This document shows, in pieces, positions 16,986-24,717 of a stretch of DNA of 41,584 nt. The DNA comes from Puniceicoccaceae bacterium (GTDB lineage: Bacteria; Verrucomicrobiota; Verrucomicrobiia; Opitutales; Coraliomargaritaceae), in contig JAKVCM010000010.1 in NCBI GenBank assembly GCA_022448605.1, positions 1-41,584 of the forward strand, in the 5' to 3' direction. The notes under the pieces are model-generated. The model had not been told where the DNA came from. It ran no database searches and saw only the letters and a program-made list of their open reading frames with translations. Position 1 is the first letter of the stretch. Every line of letters begins with the position of its first letter. Both the position numbers and the translations under genes were made by a program.

Positions 16986-17222
16986 ATGCCAACAAAAAAA
17001 GAAGAGCCCACATTTGAGAAATCCGTCGAGCGCCTCGAAGACCTCATTCAAGCAATGGAAAACGGCAATACGCCGCTCGCCGACTTAGTAGCAAAGTTTG
17101 AAGAAGGCTCTAAACTACTAAATCACTGCCAAGCGCAGCTTAAAGAAGCCGAGCTCAAAATCGAACAGCTCAATCTTAAGACTGGTGAGCTCGAAAACTT
17201 TGTCGATTCCAAGGAAGACTAA
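16986..17222 (+). CDS. xseB: Exodeoxyribonuclease VII small subunit
   Basis: The 78-residue helical protein contains the XseB core FEKSVERLEDLIQAMENGNT followed by PLADLVAKFEEGSKLL and a coiled C-terminus. Several copies bind the XseA large subunit to form the single-strand-specific exonuclease VII. xseA is not in the window. It precedes dxs by 8 nt, an order seen in many bacteria, where xseB and isoprenoid genes cluster. Confidence 0.93.
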   Translation: MPTKKEEPTFEKSVERLEDLIQAMENGNTPLADLVAKFEEGSKLLNHCQAQLKEAELKIEQLNLKTGELENFVDSKED

Positions 17223-17230
17223 TTAACAAA

Positions 17231-19129
17231 ATGTCTCTCCTCACTCAGATCCAATCGCCTGATGACGTAAAAAAACTTACGTTCGAGGAGCTCAAGCAAC
17301 TTGCTCAGGAGATTCGCGAACGCGTCATAGCGACGACCTCGAAAAATGGTGGTCATGTAGGCCCCAACCTTGGCGTGGTCGAGCTTACAATTGGCTTGCA
17401 CCGCGTGTTTAATACGCCAGTAGATCGCTTCTGCTTCGATGTTTCCCACCAAGGCTACATCCATAAACTACTGACCGGACGCAACGACGAACGCTTCGAC
17501 CACATTCGCACAAGTGATGGATATAGTGGATTCCTCACGCGTGCTGAGAGCGAGCACGATGCTTTCGGTGCAGGCCACGCTGGCACCGCACTTTCCGCCG
17601 CGCTTGGCATGGCCGTCGCCCGCGATAAGCGCGGCACAGCCGAGCATGTCGTCGCGTTGTGTGGCGACGCCGCCTTTACATGTGGTATCACAATGGAAGC
17701 GCTCAACAATGTAGCCGGTTCGACCAAACGTCTCATCATTATTCTTAATGACAACAAATGGTCGATTGCAAAAAATGTAGGCGCTCTCTCTCGCTACTTT
17801 AACGAACTGATCACAACCCCTATTTACAATCGCCTAAACGACGATATCGAGAGTCTTCTCCAAAAAATACCAGGCGGTGAGTCGATCATAAAATTTGGCA
17901 CCAAATGGAAACAAGAGACGAAAGACTTCTTCGTCTCCTCATCACTCTTTGAAAAATTTGGCATTCGCTATATAGGCCCCATCGATGGGCACGATCAGAA
18001 GCAGATTGAGCACTACCTAGAGTTTGCCAAGAACGCCGAGCAACCCGTACTTCTTCACATCTTAACTGAGAAAGGTCGCGGATACAATGTCGCCATCGAA
18101 AACCCTGAGCGCTTTCACGGCGCCAGCCCCTTTGATGTAAAGACGGGTAAAGGAGTTCCCTCCGCTTCCGACACTCCACCTAAGTATCAATGCGTGATGG
18201 GAGAGACACTCGTTAAACTAGCACATGCGGATAAAAAAGTAGTGGGCATCACCGCCGCCATGCCCTCCGGCACTGGGCTGAATATTTTAGAGAAAGAGTT
18301 ACCCAACCAATTCTTTGATGTCGGTATCGCGGAAGAACACGCTGTTCTCTTCGCAGCGGGTATGGCTACTTGCGGCTACCATCCCATATGCGCGATCTAC
18401 TCGACCTTCCTACAACGCGCCTACGATCAAATCATCCACGATGTTGCGCTACAAAAATTGCCTGTGCTCTTCTGTATGGATCGCGCGGGTCTATCACCCA
18501 ACGATGGCGCCACGCACCACGGCCTATTTGACCTTTCCTACCTGCGCTGCGTGCCAGGTATCGTCGTCATGGCACCAGCCAACGAAGACGAACTCGCCGA
18601 CATGATGGCTACAGGCCTCGCCTATCAAGGTGCTGCCTTCATACGCTACCCACGCGGCAACGCAGTCGGTATTCCGATCAAAGAGAAACCTGAAGCAATC
18701 GAAGTCGGTAAGGCACAACGCCTACAATCGGGTAGCGATATCGATATTTGGGCTATCGGTGCGATGGTTACTGACGCAGAAAAGCTTGCTAGATGCCTCA
18801 GTGAAAACGGGATAGAAGCAGGTGTGGTCAACGCACGCTTCGTCAAGCCACTCGATACCGTATTACTAGCCGAGTCAGCTCAGTCGAGTCGCCTCATTGT
18901 GACAATAGAAGACCACGTCATCACCGGCGGCTTAGGCAGTGCAGTAATGGAAGCGCTCCAAGCCGCCGATCTGCATAGCTGTCCCGTCGAACGCATCGGC
19001 TGGCCGGATGCCTTTATCGAGCACGGTAGCTCTGTTAACAAACTACGCGAAGAGAATGGCCTTAGCCCTCAAGCCATTCTAGAACGTGTGATAGCTAAGT
19101 TTGCCAAAGTAGCAGCCTTGCAGACCTAA
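17231..19129 (+). CDS. dxs: 1-deoxy-D-xylulose-5-phosphate synthase
   Basis: DXS condenses pyruvate and glyceraldehyde 3-phosphate with thiamine diphosphate, the first step of the MEP isoprenoid pathway. The 632-residue protein shows GPNLGVVELTIGLHRVFNTP, IILNDNKWSIAKNVGALSRY, YIGPIDGHD, the catalytic Glu in VGIAEEHAVLFAAGMA and CMDRAGLSPNDGATHHG. The cofactor motif normally reading GDG is GDA here (CGDAAFTCGITMEALNN). The substrate-side motif normally GHQ-x-YPHK reads SHQGYIHK. These may be clade-typical. Residues 195-235 form a longer loop than I expect. It is the last gene of the pta-xseB-dxs run. Confidence 0.95.
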   Translation: MSLLTQIQSPDDVKKLTFEELKQLAQEIRERVIATTSKNGGHVGPNLGVVELTIGLHRVFNTPVDRFCFDVSHQGYIHKLLTGRNDERFDHIRTSDGYSGFLTRAESEHDAFGAGHAGTALSAALGMAVARDKRGTAEHVVALCGDAAFTCGITMEALNNVAGSTKRLIIILNDNKWSIAKNVGALSRYFNELITTPIYNRLNDDIESLLQKIPGGESIIKFGTKWKQETKDFFVSSSLFEKFGIRYIGPIDGHDQKQIEHYLEFAKNAEQPVLLHILTEKGRGYNVAIENPERFHGASPFDVKTGKGVPSASDTPPKYQCVMGETLVKLAHADKKVVGITAAMPSGTGLNILEKELPNQFFDVGIAEEHAVLFAAGMATCGYHPICAIYSTFLQRAYDQIIHDVALQKLPVLFCMDRAGLSPNDGATHHGLFDLSYLRCVPGIVVMAPANEDELADMMATGLAYQGAAFIRYPRGNAVGIPIKEKPEAIEVGKAQRLQSGSDIDIWAIGAMVTDAEKLARCLSENGIEAGVVNARFVKPLDTVLLAESAQSSRLIVTIEDHVITGGLGSAVMEALQAADLHSCPVERIGWPDAFIEHGSSVNKLREENGLSPQAILERVIAKFAKVAALQT

Positions 19130-19207
19130 AGTCAAAAGGCAAAATGTAGCATGCTGACTTACCTTAAGCTTTTCTAAGCTGGCGAGAGACCTCATACTCG
19201 TAACGCT

Positions 19208-19774
19208 TTATTCCAAACCTAGCTTTTGACGACCAGCATCAGAGATCATATGCGGTGTCCAAGGTGGATCCCATACGATGTCGACTTGCGCCGCCGATAC
19301 GGCGCCAAGCGCTTCGATGTTTTTTTTCGCATCTTCTGCGATGACAGGACCCATCCCGCAGCCTTGGGCGGTCAATGTCATTTTAACATTAACTGCGTGT
19401 CTGCCATCGGTGTCCGAATCGTTGATCTTCAAATCATAGATAAGCCCCAAGTCCACAATGTTAACTGGTATCTCCGGGTCGAAGCAGCCTTTCATCGCCT
19501 CCCAAACGAGCTCTTCACTGAAGGGAACATCACCAAGCGCAGGCTCATCCCTCTTCGCGACTTGATCGAGCTGCGACTCGGTTTCTGCGCCTAACGCATC
19601 CCAGTCTTGGCTAGAAAGGCGGAACAAGCCTGAGTCTGTACGAATAGTCACAGTGCCACCGAGCGCTTGCGAAATCACTACGCGTGTTCCCGAAGGCAAT
19701 ACTTGTATATCCCCTGCAGGAATGATTGTTGCTTCGGTATCGCGGACAAGAGTTAATTCTTCCTTAAACTGCAT
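19208..19774 (-). CDS. sufT: Iron-sulfur assembly factor SufT (MIP18/DUF59 domain)
   Basis: The N-terminal part (MQFKEELTLVRDTEATIIPA) is the SufT-specific extension. The C-terminal part is a DUF59/MIP18 domain with IPVNIVDLGLIYDL, LTAQGCGMGPVIAEDA and VDIVWDPPWTPHMIS. The conserved Cys is in QGCGMG. SufT supports Fe-S cluster maturation, particularly for lipoyl synthase in Gram-positives, which makes its presence in a genome with lipA/lipB notable. I prefer the ATG at 19774 because it matches the family N-terminus; an upstream in-frame start at 19810 exists. No other suf genes are present in the window. Confidence 0.9.
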   Translation of the reverse strand: MQFKEELTLVRDTEATIIPAGDIQVLPSGTRVVISQALGGTVTIRTDSGLFRLSSQDWDALGAETESQLDQVAKRDEPALGDVPFSEELVWEAMKGCFDPEIPVNIVDLGLIYDLKINDSDTDGRHAVNVKMTLTAQGCGMGPVIAEDAKKNIEALGAVSAAQVDIVWDPPWTPHMISDAGRQKLGLE

Positions 19775-19950
19775 GCTGTTAAAGAACACTACTCTAAAGG
19801 CTCTTGTCAATGCGGCGCACAGGGCAAAGTAGACAAGCAGTTAATATGAACTCAATACTAGCAACTCTTTCAAGGAATGTGCTTGGCAAATCTTCAAGGT
19901 CTTAAGATGTTCATGGCTTCTATTCTATAAGACTGTCCTGAATTCCCACA

Positions 19951-21213
19951 ATGCTTCGACCCACCTTAAGATCTTGGGCAAATTTATTGCTCATTCCTGT
20001 AATATCCTTGCAAATCATGACTGGTGCAAAGGCTTTAAAAAAAGAAACTATTGACATCAGTATCATCGAGCAGAGCGATACTCTAATTCCCTACATGACG
20101 ACCTCGCAGAGAATACAATTTCTCAAGCTAGAGGCTGCGATCGAAGACGCTAAGTCCAAGCGACGCAGTGGACTATACTTAGCTGAAACTAAAACCTCAA
20201 CTTTTGACCCTGGCAGAGACATAAAATCGATCGTCAATCGCGGCGAACAAATGATCGAGAGCGCGGACCTGAGTATCTGGACTTATCAAAAAGAATTGGT
20301 GTCCTTGCTCTCTACGGTCGACGCACATAAGGCGGCAAAAGAAATCATCAAAGAAGCACGATTCGATTATGTGCTGAAATCTTCCACTTTTGAAGGGGCC
20401 ATGGCGACACAGTGCCAGCAGCTTTTGGAAAAATGCTGGTTACTAGGTTATGAGATACTTTTCTTTGACGGTGTTTTCACCCAAGACAACGAAGGCACTC
20501 ATCCCGCTGACTCCCGGCTACGCAACGTCTTTTACGACACACTCACCAATATCGATGGCACTAAATTCAGCGTGACTATCCCAGTAGATTTTCGTCTCAA
20601 GGCTGATACAATCGGCAAGAGTAGCCAAATCTTTAGCTACAAAAATAAGGTCATCTTCGAAAAGGACAAAAAAGCGCTACTCGCGATAGAGCTGATTCGA
20701 CCTAAAAGATCGAGCACGGGGCTTCTCTCCCTACGTGCAATTGATCTGGATACGCAACTCATAGCTGTACAACAAATTGTTAAAGTCGATGACTTAGCAG
20801 TGGCACTTAGCATCGAAGACGACATGCTAGAAGATGGATTACTCACCCAAGTCACACTTCGTGATCGTACAAATACGCTTGAAGCGCTCTCTCGCCTAGC
20901 AGACGATTATATTTACGAAATTGAGCCAACAGACCCAACAAATGAAGTAGCCGATATGCTCACCAATACTTTATTGAATCAAACGAATCTCCAAATATCA
21001 GACAGCGACTTTATTTTACGCGCCTATGGCGAATCACTCGACCTCCCAGATAGCTGGGAAGGTCAGGCGAATGCAAGACTGCTTATAGCCGAAGGTGATG
21101 GAGCCAACAACTATAAACTCAGCGCACAATCCAATGGAAGTGACCGCACTCTGCACTGTGGAGAGCTTACTTTAAGTCGAATCCCCGCTGAACAAATTAC
21201 TGAAGTCGAATAA
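19951..21213 (+). CDS. Exported protein of unknown function (420 residues)
   Basis: A signal peptide is visible (basic MLRPTLR, hydrophobic core LLLIPVISLQIMTGA, cleavage near AKA). The mature protein is mixed alpha/beta with no motif I recognise. It contains helical segments near 120-170 (WTYQKELVSLLSTVDAHKAA), a run of strands around 190-275 and an acidic C-terminal third. Codon use is less G/C-rich than in neighbouring housekeeping genes, which suits a lineage-specific gene. It is monocistronic, between sufT and gcvR, both on the opposite strand. Confidence 0.65.
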   Translation: MLRPTLRSWANLLLIPVISLQIMTGAKALKKETIDISIIEQSDTLIPYMTTSQRIQFLKLEAAIEDAKSKRRSGLYLAETKTSTFDPGRDIKSIVNRGEQMIESADLSIWTYQKELVSLLSTVDAHKAAKEIIKEARFDYVLKSSTFEGAMATQCQQLLEKCWLLGYEILFFDGVFTQDNEGTHPADSRLRNVFYDTLTNIDGTKFSVTIPVDFRLKADTIGKSSQIFSYKNKVIFEKDKKALLAIELIRPKRSSTGLLSLRAIDLDTQLIAVQQIVKVDDLAVALSIEDDMLEDGLLTQVTLRDRTNTLEALSRLADDYIYEIEPTDPTNEVADMLTNTLLNQTNLQISDSDFILRAYGESLDLPDSWEGQANARLLIAEGDGANNYKLSAQSNGSDRTLHCGELTLSRIPAEQITEVE

Positions 21214-21336
21214 TCGCGTTTTAAATACTTCAATAAGCTTATACGCCGCGATCTGGTGTACATTTAGTCCCACAAAAACGTATCGTGCGATATAAAATCC
21301 TTCTTTGGCACGAACAAATCTTTGAGCCAAAATAAA

Positions 21337-21849
21337 TCAGTCATGTAGCCGTATATCTACCAAGACGTCTTGTGCAATCTTCTCTAGATGATTACGAATT
21401 ACATCACGGTCGATCACTGAACTACACGCCAAACGGGCTTTCGCTTCAAAAAGTATACCTCCGCTATCAGGCGCGCTGTAAGCACGGGTGCTGAGCTCTT
21501 CTACATTGACGGATACTTGCGCCAATGCCTTGAATACTTCGCGCACAATACCAGGATGGTCACTACCGACCACTTCGAGATCAAACTGACGCAATGGCTC
21601 CATCTCAGAAGGAGCTAGTCCAGGGGCAATCATCACATCGAGGTCGCTGATTGCGCGTAGTGCCGATTCTAGATTCTGTTGCTGATTACTAGGCACCGTG
21701 ACCTCCAACAAACCGACAAAGCGCCCAGCTAGATGAGCCATTCGACAATGCTCCCAATTTCCACCATGCTCCGCAATCACGTCTGCCAGTTTTTCAACTA
21801 AACCCGCGCGATCTTGCCCGCTAATCGTTAAAACTAATACACCTTTCAT
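21337..21849 (-). CDS. Two-ACT-domain protein, glycine cleavage repressor (GcvR)-like
   Basis: The 170-residue protein consists of two ACT-type domains. The first is [20 protein letters not shown] followed by [20 protein letters not shown]. The second is [20 protein letters not shown] followed by [10 protein letters not shown]. GcvR in E. coli acts by binding GcvA, an activator not present here, so target and ligand are open. ACT domains usually bind amino acids. The protein could be a general amino-acid sensor. It is transcribed alone, convergent with the exported protein gene. Confidence 0.85.
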   Translation of the reverse strand: MKGVLVLTISGQDRAGLVEKLADVIAEHGGNWEHCRMAHLAGRFVGLLEVTVPSNQQQNLESALRAISDLDVMIAPGLAPSEMEPLRQFDLEVVGSDHPGIVREVFKALAQVSVNVEELSTRAYSAPDSGGILFEAKARLACSSVIDRDVIRNHLEKIAQDVLVDIRLHD

Positions 21850-21998
21850 AGAAAATTAGATAGCGTAAGAACATTAAAGAGCAAGATCGCAATGCTTAGC
21901 GGGCGCGAATGCACTAGCCGACTAGGTAGGGCTACTGTCTCAGTCATTGCCGCAGCTAGCTAAGCACGTGAGGTGAGCCTCCTGCAAAAACTAAAACA

Positions 21999-22358
21999 CT
22001 ATGGCATGTATGTGCAGCAATAATCCTTCCCACCCTGAGGCACCTTGAGGCTGAACTTGGAATTGCCCTCCACCTCGAAAGCCTGTCCATCGACATATGT
22101 ATTCCACTCATCGCTGTCGGTCAGCTTTATATTCATCACACCGCCGAGGATTTCCATCCGCTCAGGAGCCTCCGTGCCGAACTCGTAATTACCTGCCTGC
22201 ATAAAACCGAGAGTTTTCTTGGAGCCGTCAGTAAACTTCACCGTGCGGCTGGTGACTTGGCCGCCAAAATAGACATTGGCTTTTTTTATGATGGCAACGT
22301 TTCCGAATATATCTGAAATCCTCTTAGTTCTCTTAATTAGACACGCACTGTCGATCAC
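21999..22358 (-). CDS. ppnP: Pyrimidine/purine nucleoside phosphorylase PpnP-like (DUF1255 cupin); start codon uncertain
   Basis: The core AIIKKANVYFGGQVTSRTV, then EFGTEAPERMEILGGVMNIK and the ending KDYCCTYMP, match the small cupin PpnP (YaiE), which phosphorolyses several nucleosides. Homologs are about 95-105 residues and start close to the KKANVYF motif. The only ATG/GTG/TTG in frame is GTG at 22358, which adds a poorly conserved, basic tail. The natural family start would fall on ATT at 22319 (SDIFGNVAIIKK), with AAGAG about 9-15 nt upstream. Either an ATT start, the longer GTG form, or an incipient start-loss mutation is possible. Confidence 0.85.
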   Translation of the reverse strand: MIDSACLIKRTKRISDIFGNVAIIKKANVYFGGQVTSRTVKFTDGSKKTLGFMQAGNYEFGTEAPERMEILGGVMNIKLTDSDEWNTYVDGQAFEVEGNSKFSLKVPQGGKDYCCTYMP

Positions 22359-22424
22359 AAATTATAGTTCCTGTCATTTTAGAAAAAGGCGAATTAAGTA
22401 AGGCCTAATCATACCACCGATACC

Positions 22425-23558
22425 TCAATCCACATCTTTCACGCAACGAAAGCCAGTATGGTGTGAGGGCGAGTCGTTCTCCTGCGCTTGCCGTGAGCCG
22501 GGTTGGTAACCACTGCACCAAACATCTGAACATAGAAAAGAACCGCCACGTGTAACGTAAGTTGGTAAGCGCTGGCGCAATCGACGCAGGCTATCGGCAT
22601 CGGGACCAGTCGGATTAATGGCTCCATCCATTCGCAATGAGTAGGCTTTTGGGTGGTAGCGGTCGGCGACGATCTCCCAAACATTCCCCGCCATATCGTA
22701 AAGACCAAATGCATTGGATGGAAAACTCTTAACGGGGGCGGTAGCAGCAAAACCATCCTCCATAGTGTTCTCATAAGGCCAAACGCCCTGCCAGATGTTG
22801 GCCATCCAAACATCCTTTCCCAGCGGTGAGAAGACATCGCCCCAAGCAAATGGCTGCCGCTCTAAACCACCACGTGCGGCACGCTCCCATTCGGCCTCGG
22901 TCGGCAGGCGCTTACCCGCCCAAGTAGCATACTCGGTGGCATCTTCGTGCGTTACATTCACCACGGGGTGATCGAGTCGGTCTTGCCAACTGGAACCCAT
23001 GCCATCGGGCGCACGCCAAGTCGCTGCAGCCTCGATACGCCACCACTGTGTGATGTCATTCTTGGAGCGCAGCTCTTCCTCCGGCGGCTTGAAAATAATT
23101 GAACCAGCCGTCTGTCCCAGGAGCTGCGAAGAATCTTTAATACGCTGAATCGACTCGTAGATAGCCGCCCGTTCGGCACCCGCGACAGAGTCTGCCGCGT
23201 GCTGCAACCGTTTAATGTTATATTCGGCTACTTGCTGGAGTGCTGCCAGATTGGCCTCGGGCAATGGTCGCTCGGCAAAAGTAACGTAACCTGTCGCTTC
23301 GACAAAATCAGCAAACTGGCGATTAGTCACCTCTGCAACATCCATCCAGAACGCATCCACCGTAACTTCGCGGATGGGATAGGCAGTCTGATGCGACTGC
23401 GAGCCACCATCCATCAATCCAGCATCACCCCCCATCGAAAAACTACCACTCGGGATGCGAACCATATTTGCATAGGCAGAAGTCGTTTCCTGAGCAATCA
23501 GGTCGAGAGGCACAGACAACTGCACGATCACTGCGAATAAACTAAAAACAAGATGCAT
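22425..23558 (-). CDS. Secreted formylglycine-generating enzyme (sulfatase-maturating FGE)
   Basis: The 377-residue protein has a signal peptide (MHLVFSLFAVIVQLSVP) and the FGE-sulfatase fold: VRIPSGSFSMGGD, FWMDVAEVTNRQFADFV, GKRLPTEAEWERAARGG, LYDMAGNVWEIVAD and TGFRCV. The catalytic pair is present as Cys343 and Cys348 in RGGSFLCSDVWC, the same spacing (5) as in the human enzyme (336/341). Most bacterial domain relatives lack both, so this one is likely an active copper-type oxidase turning Cys to formylglycine in type I sulfatases. A helical insert of about 50 residues lies between TFAERPLP and GSIIFKPPEE. No sulfatase is in the window; sulfated-polysaccharide use would fit the presumed host clade. 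Confidence 0.92.
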   Translation of the reverse strand: MHLVFSLFAVIVQLSVPLDLIAQETTSAYANMVRIPSGSFSMGGDAGLMDGGSQSHQTAYPIREVTVDAFWMDVAEVTNRQFADFVEATGYVTFAERPLPEANLAALQQVAEYNIKRLQHAADSVAGAERAAIYESIQRIKDSSQLLGQTAGSIIFKPPEEELRSKNDITQWWRIEAAATWRAPDGMGSSWQDRLDHPVVNVTHEDATEYATWAGKRLPTEAEWERAARGGLERQPFAWGDVFSPLGKDVWMANIWQGVWPYENTMEDGFAATAPVKSFPSNAFGLYDMAGNVWEIVADRYHPKAYSLRMDGAINPTGPDADSLRRLRQRLPTYVTRGGSFLCSDVWCSGYQPGSRQAQENDSPSHHTGFRCVKDVD

Positions 23559-23598
23559 ATTGTTAACATTAAGCCAGACTCACACCAAGTGCAAACAC

Positions 23599-24701
23599 CT
23601 AGTGCGCCTCAAAATACCCATCAGCACGCTTAGCGACTAAGCGCTTTAACTCTAGCCCCATCAGCGTGGCAAGAACTAGGGCAGACGAACGATTGAGCTG
23701 TTGCGAAATTTGATCAGGAAGACAGAGCTCTCCCCCTTTGAAACAGTCGAGCACTTGGCGCTCTAGATCATTGAATTCAAATTGAGATGCTTCCGACTCC
23801 ATCGGTAATTCTACTTCAGTCTGTGTGGGGCGAGTGTAACGGAGCTCCTCGAGAATGTCGTCGACTGAGGTGACCATGGTTTCGCCGTCACGGATCAGCT
23901 GGTGGCAGCCACCATTACTGGCTTGATCAATACGCCCGGGCACGGCCATAACCTGTCGCCCTTGCTCTCCGGCGAAACGAGCCGTTATCATACTGCCACC
24001 AGCGACGGCGCTTTCAACCACGATGACCGCCTTACACATGCCTGCGACTACGCGGTTACGCATAGGGAAAGGCTAGCGGTCTGCGCGGCGCCCAAAAGGA
24101 AACTCACTAGCGACGAACCCTGTTACAGCGATCTGTTTATACAAGTCAAGGTTCTCGGGGGGATATACGATATCTAATCCGCAGCCTAACACCGCAACAG
24201 TTTGACCACCTGCTTCAAGCGCGCCTTCGTGCGCTGCCGTATCAATACCACGTGCCATACCGCTGACAATACAGAAGCCGAGCTGTGAAAGCGCAGACGC
24301 AAACTTACGCGCGATAATGTGACCATAAAGTGTCGCGCGGCGCGAGCCTACGATAGCGACACAAGGGAATCAATATTGTATTCACCTTTTTAATACAAGC
24401 CAATAGGCGGGTCATACATTTCTTTAAGCAACGGCGGAAAGGCGTCGTCAGATTGTGCGATAAAGCGAATATTAGAGGCCTTCATACGCTCGATCTCTAT
24501 GGAAATATCAAAGTGTTCAGACCAATGCGCTAAAACCTTAGCGGCCTTCTCCCCGACACCTTTAACACTGAGTAACTTTTTACGGTATCCAGCAAGCGCC
24601 GCCACGGGGTCATGATCGAAGGTGTCCAACAAACGGCGCAGTATGATGGGTCCAACATGCTTTAGCCCATTGAGCACGAGTAGCGCTTTGCGATGATTCA
24701 A
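23599..24701 (-). pseudogene. dprA: DNA-processing protein DprA, disrupted by two stops and a frameshift
   Basis: The pieces read in order as DprA: an N-terminal HhH region (LLSVKGVGEKAAKVLAHWSE), the Rossmann core (VAIVGSRRATLYGHIIARKF, IVSGMARGIDTAAHEGALEA, TVAVLGCGLDIVYPPEN) and the C-terminal part (MITARFAGEQGRQVMAVPGR) with a winged helix. Three lesions break it: TAA at 24390-24392 after PPIGLY, where the sense reading continues KGEYNIDS; a one-base deletion near 24361-24368 in the CCC run; and TAG at 24073-24075 after FPFGRRADR, where FPMRNRVVAG continues in frame. An intact DprA (about 365 codons, matching this span) loads RecA on incoming DNA in natural transformation. Confidence 0.9.
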
Positions 24702-24717
24702 AGACGAAGCAATCGTT

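Noticed and set aside
19131-19180. Terminator between dxs and sufT
   Set aside because: Only 5-bp stems with poor T-runs are visible (AGCTT-TTCT-AAGCT), too weak to list.
23599-24701. Stop-codon reassignment as an explanation for dprA
   Set aside because: dprA shows TAA and TAG plus a frameshift, the clpX-side pseudogene shows TGA and TAA, and intact genes in the window end in all three stops, so reassignment does not fit.
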